From the NCBI RefSeq assembly GCF_010384365.1, contig NZ_CP048397.1, forward strand, positions 1,302,001 to 1,366,000: a DNA stretch of 64,000 nt. The letters are read 5' to 3'. The notes beneath the pieces are model-generated. The model was given only the letters and a program-made list of their open reading frames with translations. It made no database searches and was not told the DNA's origin. A program made the position numbers and the translations under genes. Positions 17,112-25,455 of this stretch are shown here, piece by piece. The stretch comes from Streptomyces sp. S4.7 (GTDB taxonomy: Bacteria; Actinomycetota; Actinomycetes; Streptomycetales; Streptomycetaceae). The stretch's first letter is position 1. Every line of letters begins with the position of its first letter.

Positions 17112-18767
17112 TCAGCCCACCGCCTCCGCCGCCGCCCGGCCCGCCGCACGGCCGGAGAAGACGCAGCCGCCCAGGAAAGTGCCCTCCAGCGAGCGGTACC
17201 CGTGCATGCCGCCCCCGCCGAAGCCGGCCGCCTCCCCCGCCGCGTACACGCCCGGCAGCGGGGTCCCGTCCTGCCGCAGCACGCGCGACGACAGGTCGGT
17301 CTCCAGGCCGCCGAGCGACTTGCGGGTGAGGATGTGCAGCCGGACGGCGATCAGCGGACCGGCCTTGGGGTCGAGGATGCGGTGCGGCGCCACCGTACGG
17401 ATCAGCTTGTCGCCCAGATACGAGCGCGCCCCCCGGACCGCCGTCATCTGAAGGTCCTTGGTGAACGGGTTCGCGACCTCCCGGTCCCGGGCCGTGATCT
17501 CCCGGCGCAGTTCGGCCTCGTCGATCAGCGGCTCCCCGGTGAGCGCGTTCATGCCGCGTACGAGCGCGGCCAGGTCCTTCTCCACGACGAAGTCCGCGCC
17601 GTTGTCCATGAACGCCTTCACCGGTCCCGGCACGTCCTGCCGCGCCCGGTTGATCACGTCGCGCACGGACTTCCCCGTCAGATCGGGGTTCTGCTCGGAG
17701 CCCGAGAGCGCGAACTCCTTACCGATGACGCGCTGGTTGAGGACGAACCAGGTGTGGTCGTGACCCGAGTGCATGATGTGGTCGAGCGTGCCGAGGGTGT
17801 CGAAACCGGGGAACAGCGGCACCGGCAGCCGTCTGCCGCGCGCGTCGAGCCACAGCGACGAGGGGCCGGGCAGGATCCGGATGCCGTGCCTGGCCCAGAT
17901 CGGGTTCCAGTTCTCGATGCCCTCCGTGTAGTGCCACATCCGGTCGCGGTTGATGTGGTGGGCACCGGCGTTCTCGGTGATGCCGAGCATCAGGCCGTCG
18001 ACATGGGCGGGCACGCCGGAGAGCATCTTCTCGGGCGGGGTGCCGAGGCGTTCGGGCCACTGCGCGCGTACGAGGTCGTGGTTGCCGCCGATGCCGCCGG
18101 ACGTCACGATCACGGCCTGCGCCCTGAGTTCGAACGCCCCGGCCGTGACGCGGCTGCTGGCCGTGCCGCGTTCGGCGTCGCTCGGCTCCAGCACCTCACC
18201 CGTCACGGTGTCGACGGCGCCGGCCGTGGCGCCGAGTCCGGTGACCCGGTGCCTGAAGCGGAACGTCACCAGCCCCTCGGCGACGCCTTCACGGACCTTC
18301 CGCTCGAAAGGCTCGACGACCCCGGGGCCCGTCCCCCAGGTGATGTGGAAGCGCGGCACCGAGTTGCCGTGCCCGCGCGCCCCGTAGCCGCCGCGCTCGG
18401 CCCAGCCGACGACCGGGAAGAACCGCACACCACGCTCGCGCAGCCAGGAGCGCTTCTCCCCGGCGGCGAAGTCCACGTACGCCTCCGCCCACTTGCGCGG
18501 CCAGTGGTCCTCGGCACGGTCGAAGCCGGCCGTGCCGAGCCAGTCCTGGAGCGCGAGTTCACGGCTGTCCTTGACGCGCAGCCGCCGCTGCTCGGGAGAG
18601 TCCACGAGGAACATCCCGCCGAAGGACCAGTGCGCCTGTCCGCCGATGGACCCTTCGGGCTCCTGGTCGAGCAGGATGACCGAACGCCCGGCGTCGACGA
18701 GTTCGGCGGTGGCGACCAGCCCCGCCAGTCCCGCGCCGATCACGATCACATCAGCGTCGTACGCCAT
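17112..18767 (-). CDS. FAD-binding dehydrogenase (KstD/fumarate-reductase flavoprotein fold)
   Basis: A 551-residue flavoprotein. The N-terminal FAD Rossmann motif is ADVIVIGAGLAGLVATAEL, and GGQAHWSFGGMFLVDSPEQRR follows as in the FAD-binding dehydrogenase group related to 3-ketosteroid dehydrogenases. The C-terminal FAD signature GVYAAGEAAGFGGGGMHGYRSLEGTFLGGC is intact. It probably oxidises or reduces a hydrophobic ketone or enone in the cytosol; the substrate is unknown. The ATG at 18767 starts the conserved MAYDADVIVIG, with AGGTGG upstream. It diverges from the NUDIX gene. Confidence 0.88.
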   Translation of the reverse strand: MAYDADVIVIGAGLAGLVATAELVDAGRSVILLDQEPEGSIGGQAHWSFGGMFLVDSPEQRRLRVKDSRELALQDWLGTAGFDRAEDHWPRKWAEAYVDFAAGEKRSWLRERGVRFFPVVGWAERGGYGARGHGNSVPRFHITWGTGPGVVEPFERKVREGVAEGLVTFRFRHRVTGLGATAGAVDTVTGEVLEPSDAERGTASSRVTAGAFELRAQAVIVTSGGIGGNHDLVRAQWPERLGTPPEKMLSGVPAHVDGLMLGITENAGAHHINRDRMWHYTEGIENWNPIWARHGIRILPGPSSLWLDARGRRLPVPLFPGFDTLGTLDHIMHSGHDHTWFVLNQRVIGKEFALSGSEQNPDLTGKSVRDVINRARQDVPGPVKAFMDNGADFVVEKDLAALVRGMNALTGEPLIDEAELRREITARDREVANPFTKDLQMTAVRGARSYLGDKLIRTVAPHRILDPKAGPLIAVRLHILTRKSLGGLETDLSSRVLRQDGTPLPGVYAAGEAAGFGGGGMHGYRSLEGTFLGGCVFSGRAAGRAAAEAVG

Positions 18768-18858
18768 GGGTTCCCACCTTCTCGGGACGACTGAGGTGGT
18801 CCGATCTTCCGTACGGGCCGGTAACGAGTCAACCGTTCGGCATGCCAGGCTGTCCCCC

Positions 18859-19389
18859 ATGAGCGCCGCTGACGAAATCCTCGACATCGTCGACGAGAAC
18901 GACCGGGTCGTCCGGCAGGCCACGCGCGGCGAGGCGTACGCGAAGGGGCTGCGGCACCGCTGCGCCTTCATCCTGGCGCGCGACGCCGAGGACCGTGTCT
19001 TCGTCCACCGCAGGACCGCGACCAAGCTGGTGTTCCCCTTGCACCACGACATGTTCGTGGGCGGAGTCGTGGGCGCGGGCGAGACGTACGACGACGCGGC
19101 GCTGCGGGAGGCCGAGGAGGAACTGGGCGTCCCGGGGCTCCCGCGCCCCGTACCGCTGTTCTCCTTCCTGTACGAGCCCGGGGGCGGCGGCCAGGGGTGG
19201 TGGTCGCGCGTCTACGAGGTCCGCTGCCCGCTGCCGGTCTCCCCGCAGACGGAGGAGATCGACTGGCACGCCTTCCTCACGGAGGAGGAGCTGGACCGGC
19301 GGCTGGCGCGGAGCGCCGCCGACGGCGGGTGGCTGTGGACGCCGGACGGGCTGGCGGCGTACGAACGGCTCAGGGCGACCCGCGCGTGA
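18859..19389 (+). CDS. NUDIX hydrolase
   Basis: A 176-residue NUDIX protein. The NUDIX box G-x5-E-x7-REAxEELG is complete (GAGETYDDAALREAEEELGV) after a beta-rich start (ILDIVDENDRVVRQATRGEAYAKGLRHRC) resembling the IPP-isomerase-like/YfcD subgroup. It likely hydrolyses a nucleoside-diphosphate-linked compound with Mg2+; the substrate is unknown. It is followed on the same strand by two DUF202 genes, so a loose operon is possible. Confidence 0.9.
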   Translation: MSAADEILDIVDENDRVVRQATRGEAYAKGLRHRCAFILARDAEDRVFVHRRTATKLVFPLHHDMFVGGVVGAGETYDDAALREAEEELGVPGLPRPVPLFSFLYEPGGGGQGWWSRVYEVRCPLPVSPQTEEIDWHAFLTEEELDRRLARSAADGGWLWTPDGLAAYERLRATRA

Positions 19390-19433
19390 CGGCGCCCGCC
19401 GAGGGCCGTGGGCCGGGCCGTAAGGTGCGACGC

Positions 19434-19826
19434 GTGATCGACTTCGTACGGAACCTGCGTCTGTGGTTCGCGCCCCGGCGGATCGGCGACGAGGGCACGA
19501 CCCCCGACTACCGTTTCTCGCTCGCCAACGAACGCACGTTCCTCGCCTGGATCCGTACCGCGCTCGCCCTGGTGGGCGGCGGATTCGCGGTGGACCAGTT
19601 CCTGCCCGACCTGCGCTGGGGTGTCCGCGTGGGGCTGGCCGTGGTCCTCTTCGCGATCGGCGCGCTCAGCGCGCTGCGGGCGATCAGCCAGTGGGTGCGC
19701 AGCGAGCGGGCGATGCGCCGGGGCGAGGACCTGCCGGTGACCCCGTTCCCGACGCTGCTGGGTCTGTCGGTCGCCGCCGTCGCCGTGATCATGCTGGTCG
19801 TGGTGTTGATCGACCGGCCGGGCTGA
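19434..19826 (+). CDS. DUF202 (YidH-like) membrane protein
   Basis: A 130-residue membrane protein with three hydrophobic helices and the DUF202 signature LANERTFLAWIRTALALVGGGFAVDQF. The function of the family is unknown. The GTG start at 19434 is chosen to give MIDFVRNLRLWF. The stop overlaps the ATG of a second DUF202 gene (TGATG), so the two products are probably made together and may form a hetero-oligomer. Confidence 0.88.
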   Translation: MIDFVRNLRLWFAPRRIGDEGTTPDYRFSLANERTFLAWIRTALALVGGGFAVDQFLPDLRWGVRVGLAVVLFAIGALSALRAISQWVRSERAMRRGEDLPVTPFPTLLGLSVAAVAVIMLVVVLIDRPG

Positions 19827-20149
19827 TGGGGAGCCCGCCCGCGCCCGGGTCCGCGCGGGACCCCGGCCTCCAGCCGGAGCGGACCCGGCTGGCCTGGCGG
19901 CGTACGACCCTGACGTACACGGTCGTCGCGGTACTCGCGGGCAGACAGGTCGTCAGGGGCGAGGTGACGGCGGCGGGGGTCGTGGCGGCGGCGCTGGGCG
20001 CGCTGGTGTGGCTGGCGTTCCTGTGGGTGGCGCACCGGCGGATCGTGGCGCTGGACACCGCGCGCCCGCGTGCGCTGCCGGTGCGCGCGGGGGTCGCGGC
20101 GGTGGCCTGTGTGGTCTGCCTGGCGGCGTTCGGCATGACCGTGCTCTGA
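19826..20149 (+). CDS. DUF202 small membrane protein
   Basis: A 107-residue protein of the same family as its upstream neighbour but shorter. It has the family motif QPERTRLAWRRTTLTYTVVAVLAGRQ and three hydrophobic helices. Its start overlaps the previous stop by one base, implying translational coupling. The paired small DUF202 proteins are a recurrent actinomycete arrangement of unknown role. Confidence 0.87.
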   Translation: MGSPPAPGSARDPGLQPERTRLAWRRTTLTYTVVAVLAGRQVVRGEVTAAGVVAAALGALVWLAFLWVAHRRIVALDTARPRALPVRAGVAAVACVVCLAAFGMTVL

Positions 20150-20205
20150 ACCGACACCGGCGCGGGACCCCTGGTGGGGGACTGTCTCCCGTGCGGGCTA
20201 CGCGG

Positions 20206-20250
20206 GCGTCCCACCGGCTCGTGCAGGAGGCCCTGACGAACGCCCGGGCT
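20206..20250 (+). pseudogene. histidine-kinase fragment
   Basis: The frame reads ASHRLVQEALTNAR, closely matching the N-box entry of NarL-type sensor kinases (ASYRLVQEALTNARKHA). Nothing kinase-like continues on either side, so this is at most a scrap of a lost sensor kinase gene. The match is short and could be coincidence. Confidence 0.4.
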
Positions 20251-20649
20251 CAGATGGGCGATGGCCGTCGCGGTGCCCGCGAACGAGTGGCAGCCGCGCA
20301 GCCGGTCGACGGCGCAGCCGACCGACACGAGGGTGGGACAGGCGACGGGCCACCGTCGGCAGACGGCGAGCGGAAGGCGCTGGTGGCCGACCGCGACGAC
20401 GGCCAGTGCGTCGTACGGGGGTCGGTACGTCCCCGAGCACCGTCCCGTGGCTCTGCGACGCCGGCACGAACGACCCGGCGAGGAGGAGCGTCCCGGGCGA
20501 GAGGTACCGGAGATGTGCCGTCGGCCCGGCGCCACATCTCCGGGGCCCGCCGCAGACCGATCACCGGGGCGAGTCCAGCGAACCCGCCGGGCGCGCGGGC
20601 GTGGGTGTGTGCCCGCGGGCTTATGCATGGCCAACCCGGTCCGATATCC

Positions 20650-20815
20650 AGGGCGTGTCCGGAAAGTCCCGCCCGACTCGCGACGCCTGGCACGGCACCT
20701 CTTTCCCGTGGCCCCCGAGGGGGCACGGGAGGTGCCCCCTGCGTTGTCGGAGTCGGCCGAGTACGGCCGGTTCATCCACCACTCCGATCCTCCGCCTTGC
20801 GATGCACCGCGCCGT
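20650..20815 (+). mobile_element. MITE-like non-coding repeat, copy 1
   Basis: This segment shares ordered blocks with the inverted copy near 51.2 kb: CGACGCCTGGCACGGCACCT, then CGTTGTCGGA, then GATCCTCCGCCTTGCGATGC, each near-identical when the other copy is reverse-complemented. Relative to that copy it has about 40 bp extra, which folds into the hairpin at 20694-20736. It has no coding capacity. Confidence 0.65.
20694..20736. repeat. strong imperfect hairpin inside copy 1
   Basis: GGCACC pairs with GGTGCC, TCCCGTG with CACGGGA, and an inner C-run with a G-run. A TCTT bulge and one mismatch interrupt it. It is absent from the copy at 51.2 kb. Confidence 0.7.
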
Positions 20816-20868
20816 CCGCCCGCGGGCCCCGCCCCGCGGACTATGCGTGGCCAACCCGGTCCGGATGT

Positions 20869-21828
20869 CTAGCGGTTGCCCGTTCTGTAGCGTGCCCGGG
20901 TGCCCGCGCGGGGGCGGGTGCCGGAGCCGGTGCGGGAGGTCGCCCTCGTACGGAGCGCCAGGGCGATCCTGCGCTGTTCGCGTCCCGCGAAGCCCGGCTC
21001 ACGGGCCATCAGCCGGATCAGTTCCTCGCGTACGGCGGTGTCGCGGCCCGCCTCGGTGAAGTACCGGGCCTCGGCGAGCGCGCGGGCGACCTGGTGGTGA
21101 CGGGGCGTCAGTGCCGACGGCTCGTCGAACCAGTTCCAGTGCGGGAACGACTCGTTGACCTTCGGCTGGTCGTTCGCCAGATGTGACCACACGCGGTGGT
21201 CGAGGGACACGTTGGTCACATGCCCGGCGGGCAGGGTCCGCACCCAGTCGTTGTCGGGGTCCTGCTGCCAGCGCCGGGTGTTGGGGCTGCTGCGGCAGCG
21301 CGACGTCACCCCGATGTAGCGGAGCTTGCGGCGGATGACCGCCCACGGTTCGCGGCTCTCCTCGATCCAGGTGGCCAGGTGCCGGTGGAGCGTGCCGTAG
21401 CTGCGTCCCCAGGCGACGACGTCGACCAGCGCGATCGGGCGCTTGCGGCGGGCCAGCGCGTACGGCTCCAGGCCCACGGCGGCGAGATGCTCGCGGAAGC
21501 GGCGCCCGGCGGCCGGGCTCCAGTGGTCGTCGGCCGTGCAGGACACCGGCAGCCGCAGCAACCGCCCGTCCCACGGGGAGTGTTCCAGCGCGCCTGTCAG
21601 CAAGTCGTACATGGAGTCGAGCGACCGGCCGAGGAAGCAGAGGTCGGCGCCGTCGGAGCGGGCGAGGACCTTGGCGGTGACGGCGGTCAGCTCGGAGAGG
21701 ACCGGCTCGCCCGGCGTGCTCAGCTCCCGCGGTGCGGGGAGCGTGCCGAGTTGGTCGGGCCGGCCGCCGCCGAACGCGGACAGCGACCAGCGGTAGGGCC
21801 TGGGCGGCGGCGCGGTCTCGGCGGTCAT
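20869..21828 (-). CDS. conserved hypothetical protein with basic RT-rich tail
   Basis: A 319-residue soluble protein. The N-terminal half contains CFLGRSLDSMYDLLTGALE and RPIALVDVVAWGRSYGTL, which look like a phosphate-binding or phosphoribosyltransferase-like fold. The middle includes WIEESREPWAVIRRKLRYIGVTSR and FPHWNWFDEP. The last 30 residues are an Arg/Thr repeat tail (RTRATSRTGSGTRPRAGTRA). I do not recognise a named family; a nucleotide or phosphosugar ligand is only a guess. It diverges from the histidine-rich protein gene, and a TTTCG/CGAAA dyad lies between them. Confidence 0.75.
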   Translation of the reverse strand: MTAETAPPPRPYRWSLSAFGGGRPDQLGTLPAPRELSTPGEPVLSELTAVTAKVLARSDGADLCFLGRSLDSMYDLLTGALEHSPWDGRLLRLPVSCTADDHWSPAAGRRFREHLAAVGLEPYALARRKRPIALVDVVAWGRSYGTLHRHLATWIEESREPWAVIRRKLRYIGVTSRCRSSPNTRRWQQDPDNDWVRTLPAGHVTNVSLDHRVWSHLANDQPKVNESFPHWNWFDEPSALTPRHHQVARALAEARYFTEAGRDTAVREELIRLMAREPGFAGREQRRIALALRTRATSRTGSGTRPRAGTRARYRTGNR

Positions 21829-21870
21829 GCGTCCCAGTTCAGCACCGCCCGCCCCGTGCGGTCATTCGAT

Positions 21871-21885
21871 TTTCGGGACGCGAAA
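21871..21885. promoter_or_regulatory. TTTCG-N5-CGAAA dyad
   Basis: TTTCGGGACGCGAAA is an inverted repeat with 5-bp arms, placed between the divergent hypothetical and histidine-rich genes. It is a candidate operator. It does not match the Zur consensus as I recall it. Confidence 0.4.
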
Positions 21886-21972
21886 CCGGACCTACCGGCC
21901 ATGACGGGCGGGGCTGGTAGCCTCCCGCCCAACTTCGCAAACCGCTGTATCAACCAACAAAAGGTGTACATC

Positions 21973-22269
21973 ATGACCGCAATTCACCAGGAACACCCGA
22001 CGCACGAGCACACCCACGGACCGACCTGCGGCCACACCGAGGTGCGGCACGGCGACCATGTCGACTACGCGCACGACGGTCATCTGCACCGGAAGCACGC
22101 CGAGCACTGGGACGAGTGCGAGCCCGTCGCCCATGTCACCCACGAGAACCACACCCACCGGCACGGCGAGGGCTGCGGCCACCCCGCCGTCGCGCACGGC
22201 GACCACAAGGACTACGTCCACGACGGCCACCGCCACGCCGCCCACGACGGGCACTGGGACGACCACTGA
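21973..22269 (+). CDS. small histidine-rich tandem-repeat protein, probable metal binder
   Basis: A 98-residue cytosolic protein with roughly 28 His residues. It consists of two similar units of about 37 residues, each following HxH...CGHxxVxHGDHxDYxHDGHxHxxHxxHWD: HTHGPTCGHTEV... and HRHGEGCGHPAV.... Each unit has a CGH motif and a fully conserved HGDH and HDGH. No signal peptide or membrane segment is seen. It is likely a zinc, nickel or cobalt buffer or chaperone, from composition alone. The ATG at 21973 follows AAAGGTGTACATC. It stands alone; a dyad about 90 bp upstream may regulate it. Confidence 0.8.
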   Translation: MTAIHQEHPTHEHTHGPTCGHTEVRHGDHVDYAHDGHLHRKHAEHWDECEPVAHVTHENHTHRHGEGCGHPAVAHGDHKDYVHDGHRHAAHDGHWDDH

Positions 22270-22439
22270 CGCCGGACGGATCGCCGGGACACGGCCGGGT
22301 CCGCCCACGGACCCGGCGCACCGGCCCCGTCACCCCCTTCGGCGGTTTCCCGCCACGCACTGGACGGCATACCGACTGGTCGGCATCATTAACGGCGAAG
22401 ACATCCCCCCGCCACTCCGCCGCCATGGAGGTACCACCG

Positions 22440-23462
22440 ATGAGCGCCAGTCCCCCGCCAGGACTCGACCCGGAGAAGCTGCGCGGCCGTCTCGACCGCG
22501 ACCGCCCCGGTCTGGTGGAGGGACCGCTGAGCGCCCGGCTGATCGAGGGCGGCCGGTCGAACCTGACGTACGCGGTCACCGACGGCGCCCATGACTGGGT
22601 GGTCCGCCGGCCCCCGCTCGGCCATGTGCTGGCCACGGCGCACGACATGAAGCGTGAGTTCCGGGTGACCAGCGCGCTGCACCCGACAGCCGTGCCGGTG
22701 CCCGGCCCCCTGCTGCTGTGCGAGGACCCGGAGGTGCTCGGGGCGCCGTTCTACCTCATGGAGTACGTGACGGGGACCCCGTACCGCACGGCGGAACAGC
22801 TCGCCCCGCTCGGCCCCGAGCGCACCCGTGCCGCGCTCCTCGGTCTCGTCGACACCCTCGTCGAGCTGCACGCGGTCGACCCCAACGCGGTGGGTCTCGC
22901 CGACTTCGGCCGCCCCGAGGGCTTCCTCGACCGCCAACTGCGCCGCTGGGCCAAGCAGTTGGATGCCTCACGCAATCGCGACCTGGCCGGTGTCGACGAG
23001 TTGCACGCGGCTCTCGGACGCTCCCTGCCCCACTCCCCCGCGCCCACAGTCATCCACGGTGACTACCGGCTCGACAACGTCCTGATCGGCGACGACGACC
23101 GCATCAACGCCGTGCTGGACTGGGAGATGTCCACGCTCGGCGATCCGCTGACGGACCTCGGTCTGCTGGTGATGTACAGCGCGCCACTTCAGATCACGGG
23201 CTCACCGATCAGCACGACCGCCGGCGCGGCCGGCCATCCGTCCCCGGCCGAGCTCATCGAGCGCTACACCGCCGGGTCCGGCCGCGACACCTCGGCGATC
23301 GCCTGGTACACGGCCTTCGCCTGGTTCAAGCTCGCGGTGATCCTCGAAGGCATCCACTACCGCTACACGCTGGGCCAGACGGTCGGCGGCGGTTTCGAGC
23401 GCATCGGGGATCTCGTCCCCGTCTTCATCGAGCACGGCCTCACCACCCTGCAGGAAGGCTGA
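22440..23462 (+). CDS. APH-type phosphotransferase (ACAD10/11-like kinase domain)
   Basis: A 340-residue kinase-fold protein of the aminoglycoside-phosphotransferase superfamily. The catalytic loop is VIHGDYRLDNVL, and the metal-binding Asp follows in VLDWEMSTLGDPLTDLG. The sequence resembles the kinase half of human ACAD10/ACAD11 and of LvaA-like proteins, which phosphorylate 4-hydroxyacyl-CoA. The stop is 8 bp before an acyl-CoA dehydrogenase gene, reproducing as two genes the kinase-plus-dehydrogenase arrangement of ACAD11. A GGAGG site precedes the ATG. Antibiotic resistance is unlikely given this context. Confidence 0.88.
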   Translation: MSASPPPGLDPEKLRGRLDRDRPGLVEGPLSARLIEGGRSNLTYAVTDGAHDWVVRRPPLGHVLATAHDMKREFRVTSALHPTAVPVPGPLLLCEDPEVLGAPFYLMEYVTGTPYRTAEQLAPLGPERTRAALLGLVDTLVELHAVDPNAVGLADFGRPEGFLDRQLRRWAKQLDASRNRDLAGVDELHAALGRSLPHSPAPTVIHGDYRLDNVLIGDDDRINAVLDWEMSTLGDPLTDLGLLVMYSAPLQITGSPISTTAGAAGHPSPAELIERYTAGSGRDTSAIAWYTAFAWFKLAVILEGIHYRYTLGQTVGGGFERIGDLVPVFIEHGLTTLQEG

Positions 23463-23470
23463 CCGGACCC

Positions 23471-24685
23471 ATGGACTTCGCATTCGACGCCCGCACCGAG
23501 GAACTGCGCACCGAGCTGCTGGCCTTCATGGACGAGCGCATCCGTCCCGCCGAGGCGATCGCGCACGAACAGCGGGCCCGGCTCGCCGACCCGTGGGACA
23601 CCCCGGCGATCGTGGACGAGCTGAAGGCCGAGGCCCGTGAGCGCGGGCTGTGGAATCTGTTCCTCCCGGACGCGGAGCACGGTGCCGGGCTCACCAATCT
23701 CCAGTACGCCCCGCTCGCCGAAATCACCGGCCGCAGCCCCCAGTTGGCCCCGACGGCACTCAACTGCGCGGCGCCCGACACCGGAAACATGGAGGTCCTG
23801 GCCCAGTTCGGCAGCGACGAGCAGAAGAAGCGCTGGCTGGAGCCGCTGCTCGCCGGTGAGATCCGTTCGGCGTTCGCGATGACCGAGCCGGAGGTCGCCT
23901 CGTCCGACGCGACGAACATCCGCACCCGGATCGACCGCGACGGCGACGACTATGTGATCAACGGCCGCAAGTGGTACATCTCCGGGGCGATGAATCCGGA
24001 CTGCCGGATCTTCATCGTGATGGGCAAGACCGATCCGGACGGCGCCGACCCCCGCCGCCAGCAGTCGATGATCCTCGTCCCGCGCGACACCCCGGGCCTC
24101 ACGGTCGAGCGCGCGATGAGCGTGTACGGCTACGAGGACCACTACCACGGCGGCCACGCCGAGGTGGTCTTCTCCGACGTCCGCGTACCGGCGGCCAATC
24201 TCATCGGCGAGGAGGGTGGCGGCTTCGCCATCGCGCAGGCCCGGCTCGGCCCCGGCCGGATCCACCACTGCATGCGGCTCATCGGCATGGCCGAGCGCGC
24301 CATCGAGCTGATGTGCCTGCGGGCGGTCTCCCGTACGGCCTTCGGCAAGCCCATCGCCCAGCAGGGCGTGGTCCAGAACTGGATCGCCGACGCGCGGGTG
24401 ACGGTCGAGCAGTTGCGGCTGCTGGTGCTCAAGACGGCCTGGCTGATGGACACGGTCGGCAACCGGGGCGCGCACACGGAGATCCAGGCGATCAAGATCG
24501 CGACGCCGCGCGCGGTGGTCGACATCATCGACAGCGCGGTGCAGCTGCACGGCGCCGGCGGGGTCAGCCAGGACTTCCCGCTGGCGGAGCTGTGGGCCGC
24601 CGCGCGGACGCTACGGCTGGCCGACGGCCCGGACGAGGTGCACCAACGGTCGCTGGCACGCCGCGAGTTGAAGAAGTACCGGTAG
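23471..24685 (+). CDS. acyl-CoA dehydrogenase family protein
   Basis: A 404-residue flavoenzyme with the ACAD layout: N-terminal helical domain, middle beta domain with AFAMTEPEVASSDATNI and GRKWYISGAMNPDCRI, and a C-terminal helical bundle ending DGPDEVHQRSLARRELKKY. The GHGAGGVSQDFPLA-type segment (QLHGAGGVSQDFPLAELW) is typical of the ACAD10/11-like subgroup. With the kinase gene just upstream it may act on phosphorylated 4-hydroxyacyl-CoA rather than perform simple beta-oxidation. That is an inference from gene pairing; an ordinary acyl-CoA substrate remains possible. It is cotranscribed with the kinase. Confidence 0.92.
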   Translation: MDFAFDARTEELRTELLAFMDERIRPAEAIAHEQRARLADPWDTPAIVDELKAEARERGLWNLFLPDAEHGAGLTNLQYAPLAEITGRSPQLAPTALNCAAPDTGNMEVLAQFGSDEQKKRWLEPLLAGEIRSAFAMTEPEVASSDATNIRTRIDRDGDDYVINGRKWYISGAMNPDCRIFIVMGKTDPDGADPRRQQSMILVPRDTPGLTVERAMSVYGYEDHYHGGHAEVVFSDVRVPAANLIGEEGGGFAIAQARLGPGRIHHCMRLIGMAERAIELMCLRAVSRTAFGKPIAQQGVVQNWIADARVTVEQLRLLVLKTAWLMDTVGNRGAHTEIQAIKIATPRAVVDIIDSAVQLHGAGGVSQDFPLAELWAAARTLRLADGPDEVHQRSLARRELKKYR

Positions 24686-24697
24686 GGCCGGGGCGGA

Positions 24698-25300
24698 CTA
24701 CGGGCGCAGTGCGCGCAGCAGCAGGTCCGCGAGGTGGTCGGCGACCTGCTGCGGTGTGAGCGGGCCGTCCGGCCGGTACCAGGTGGACAGGTGGTGGACC
24801 GATCCGAAGTGGTAGTCCACCACCAGGTCGGAGGGCGTGGCGGAGGTGAACACCCCGCTGAGCTGGCCCTCTTCGACCAGTGCGCGGAACCGCTCGTGGT
24901 AGCGCCGCCGCTCGGCCCGTACCTGCTTGTTCTTCTCCGGGCTCAGATGGTGCATCGAGCGGAAGAAGATCGCCGCGTCGTCCAGATTGTCGATGGTGGT
25001 CACGACGACGTCGGCCGCCGCCGCGCGCAGCCGCCGCTCCACGGGCTCGTCGGCGTCGGCGAAGGCGTCCAGCCGCTCCTGCTGGAGGCGGAGCACGCGG
25101 GCGTACACCTCCTGGAGGAGGTCTTCCTTGGAGCCGAAGTAGTGGTAGAGCGCGCCCTTGGTGACGCCGGCCGCCTCCACGATCTCCTGGACCGACGTAC
25201 TGCCGTAACCCTGCTCGGCGAAGAGCCGGGTGGCGGCGGCAAGCAGGCGCTGGGGGACGGGGGTGCCGTTCCCGTCCGTCGTTCTGGCCACTGTCGCCAC
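24698..25300 (-). CDS. TetR-family regulator
   Basis: A 200-residue regulator. The N-terminal TetR helix-turn-helix is LLAAATRLFAEQGYGSTSVQEIVEAAGVTKGALYHYFGSKEDLLQEVY, and the ligand domain contains DDAAIFFRSMHHLSPEKNKQVRAERRRY, as in fatty-acid-responsive regulators of the KstR2/FadR type. It converges on the acyl-CoA dehydrogenase gene and is preceded on the same strand by the SDR gene. It probably controls this catabolic group. The start is GTG with AGGCAGG upstream; a second GTG three codons later is possible. Confidence 0.88.
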   Translation of the reverse strand: MATVARTTDGNGTPVPQRLLAAATRLFAEQGYGSTSVQEIVEAAGVTKGALYHYFGSKEDLLQEVYARVLRLQQERLDAFADADEPVERRLRAAAADVVVTTIDNLDDAAIFFRSMHHLSPEKNKQVRAERRRYHERFRALVEEGQLSGVFTSATPSDLVVDYHFGSVHHLSTWYRPDGPLTPQQVADHLADLLLRALRP

Positions 25301-25374
25301 CTGCCTCTCTCAGCTCGCGGCGGTGTCCGCCGCCGCGGTGTTCGGTGCCGTCGCGTTCGGCACCGTCTCCTGGC

Positions 25375-25389
25375 GTGAACGCGGTTCAC
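25375..25389. promoter_or_regulatory. perfect palindrome upstream of the TetR gene
   Basis: GTGAACGCGGTTCAC has 6-bp perfect arms around GCG and lies 75 bp upstream of the TetR start codon, between the SDR and TetR genes. It is a candidate autoregulatory operator. Confidence 0.45.
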
Positions 25390-25455
25390 ACCTGGGGATC
25401 TTCCCATTCGTGGTCCTGGACGGCTCGGGCAGGACCCGTACACCGTACGGCTCCG

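Larger units (their letters stand above)
20150..20868. other. 719-bp intergenic gap with gene relic and repeats
   Basis: No intact gene is supported here. The left part has erratic reading frames and contains a short histidine-kinase-like peptide at 20206-20250. The right part holds two 27-bp direct repeats and a MITE-like element with a strong hairpin. The whole stretch looks like decayed or inserted DNA between two conserved genes. Confidence 0.7.
20622..20868. repeat. 27-bp direct repeats flanking a repeat element
   Basis: TATGCATGGCCAACCCGGTC at 20622-20641 recurs at 20842-20861 with one A/G change. The following bases also match (CGATATC versus CGGATGTC). The copies are 220 bp apart and bracket the MITE-like element. 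Confidence 0.75.

Noticed and set aside
21860..21890. Zur box upstream of the histidine-rich gene
   Set aside because: The dyad TTTCG-N5-CGAAA does not match the TGAAAA/TTTTCA form I recall for streptomycete Zur sites.
22440..23462. Aminoglycoside resistance kinase
   Set aside because: The catalytic loop is shared, but sequence details and the adjacent acyl-CoA dehydrogenase point to an ACAD10/11-like metabolic kinase.
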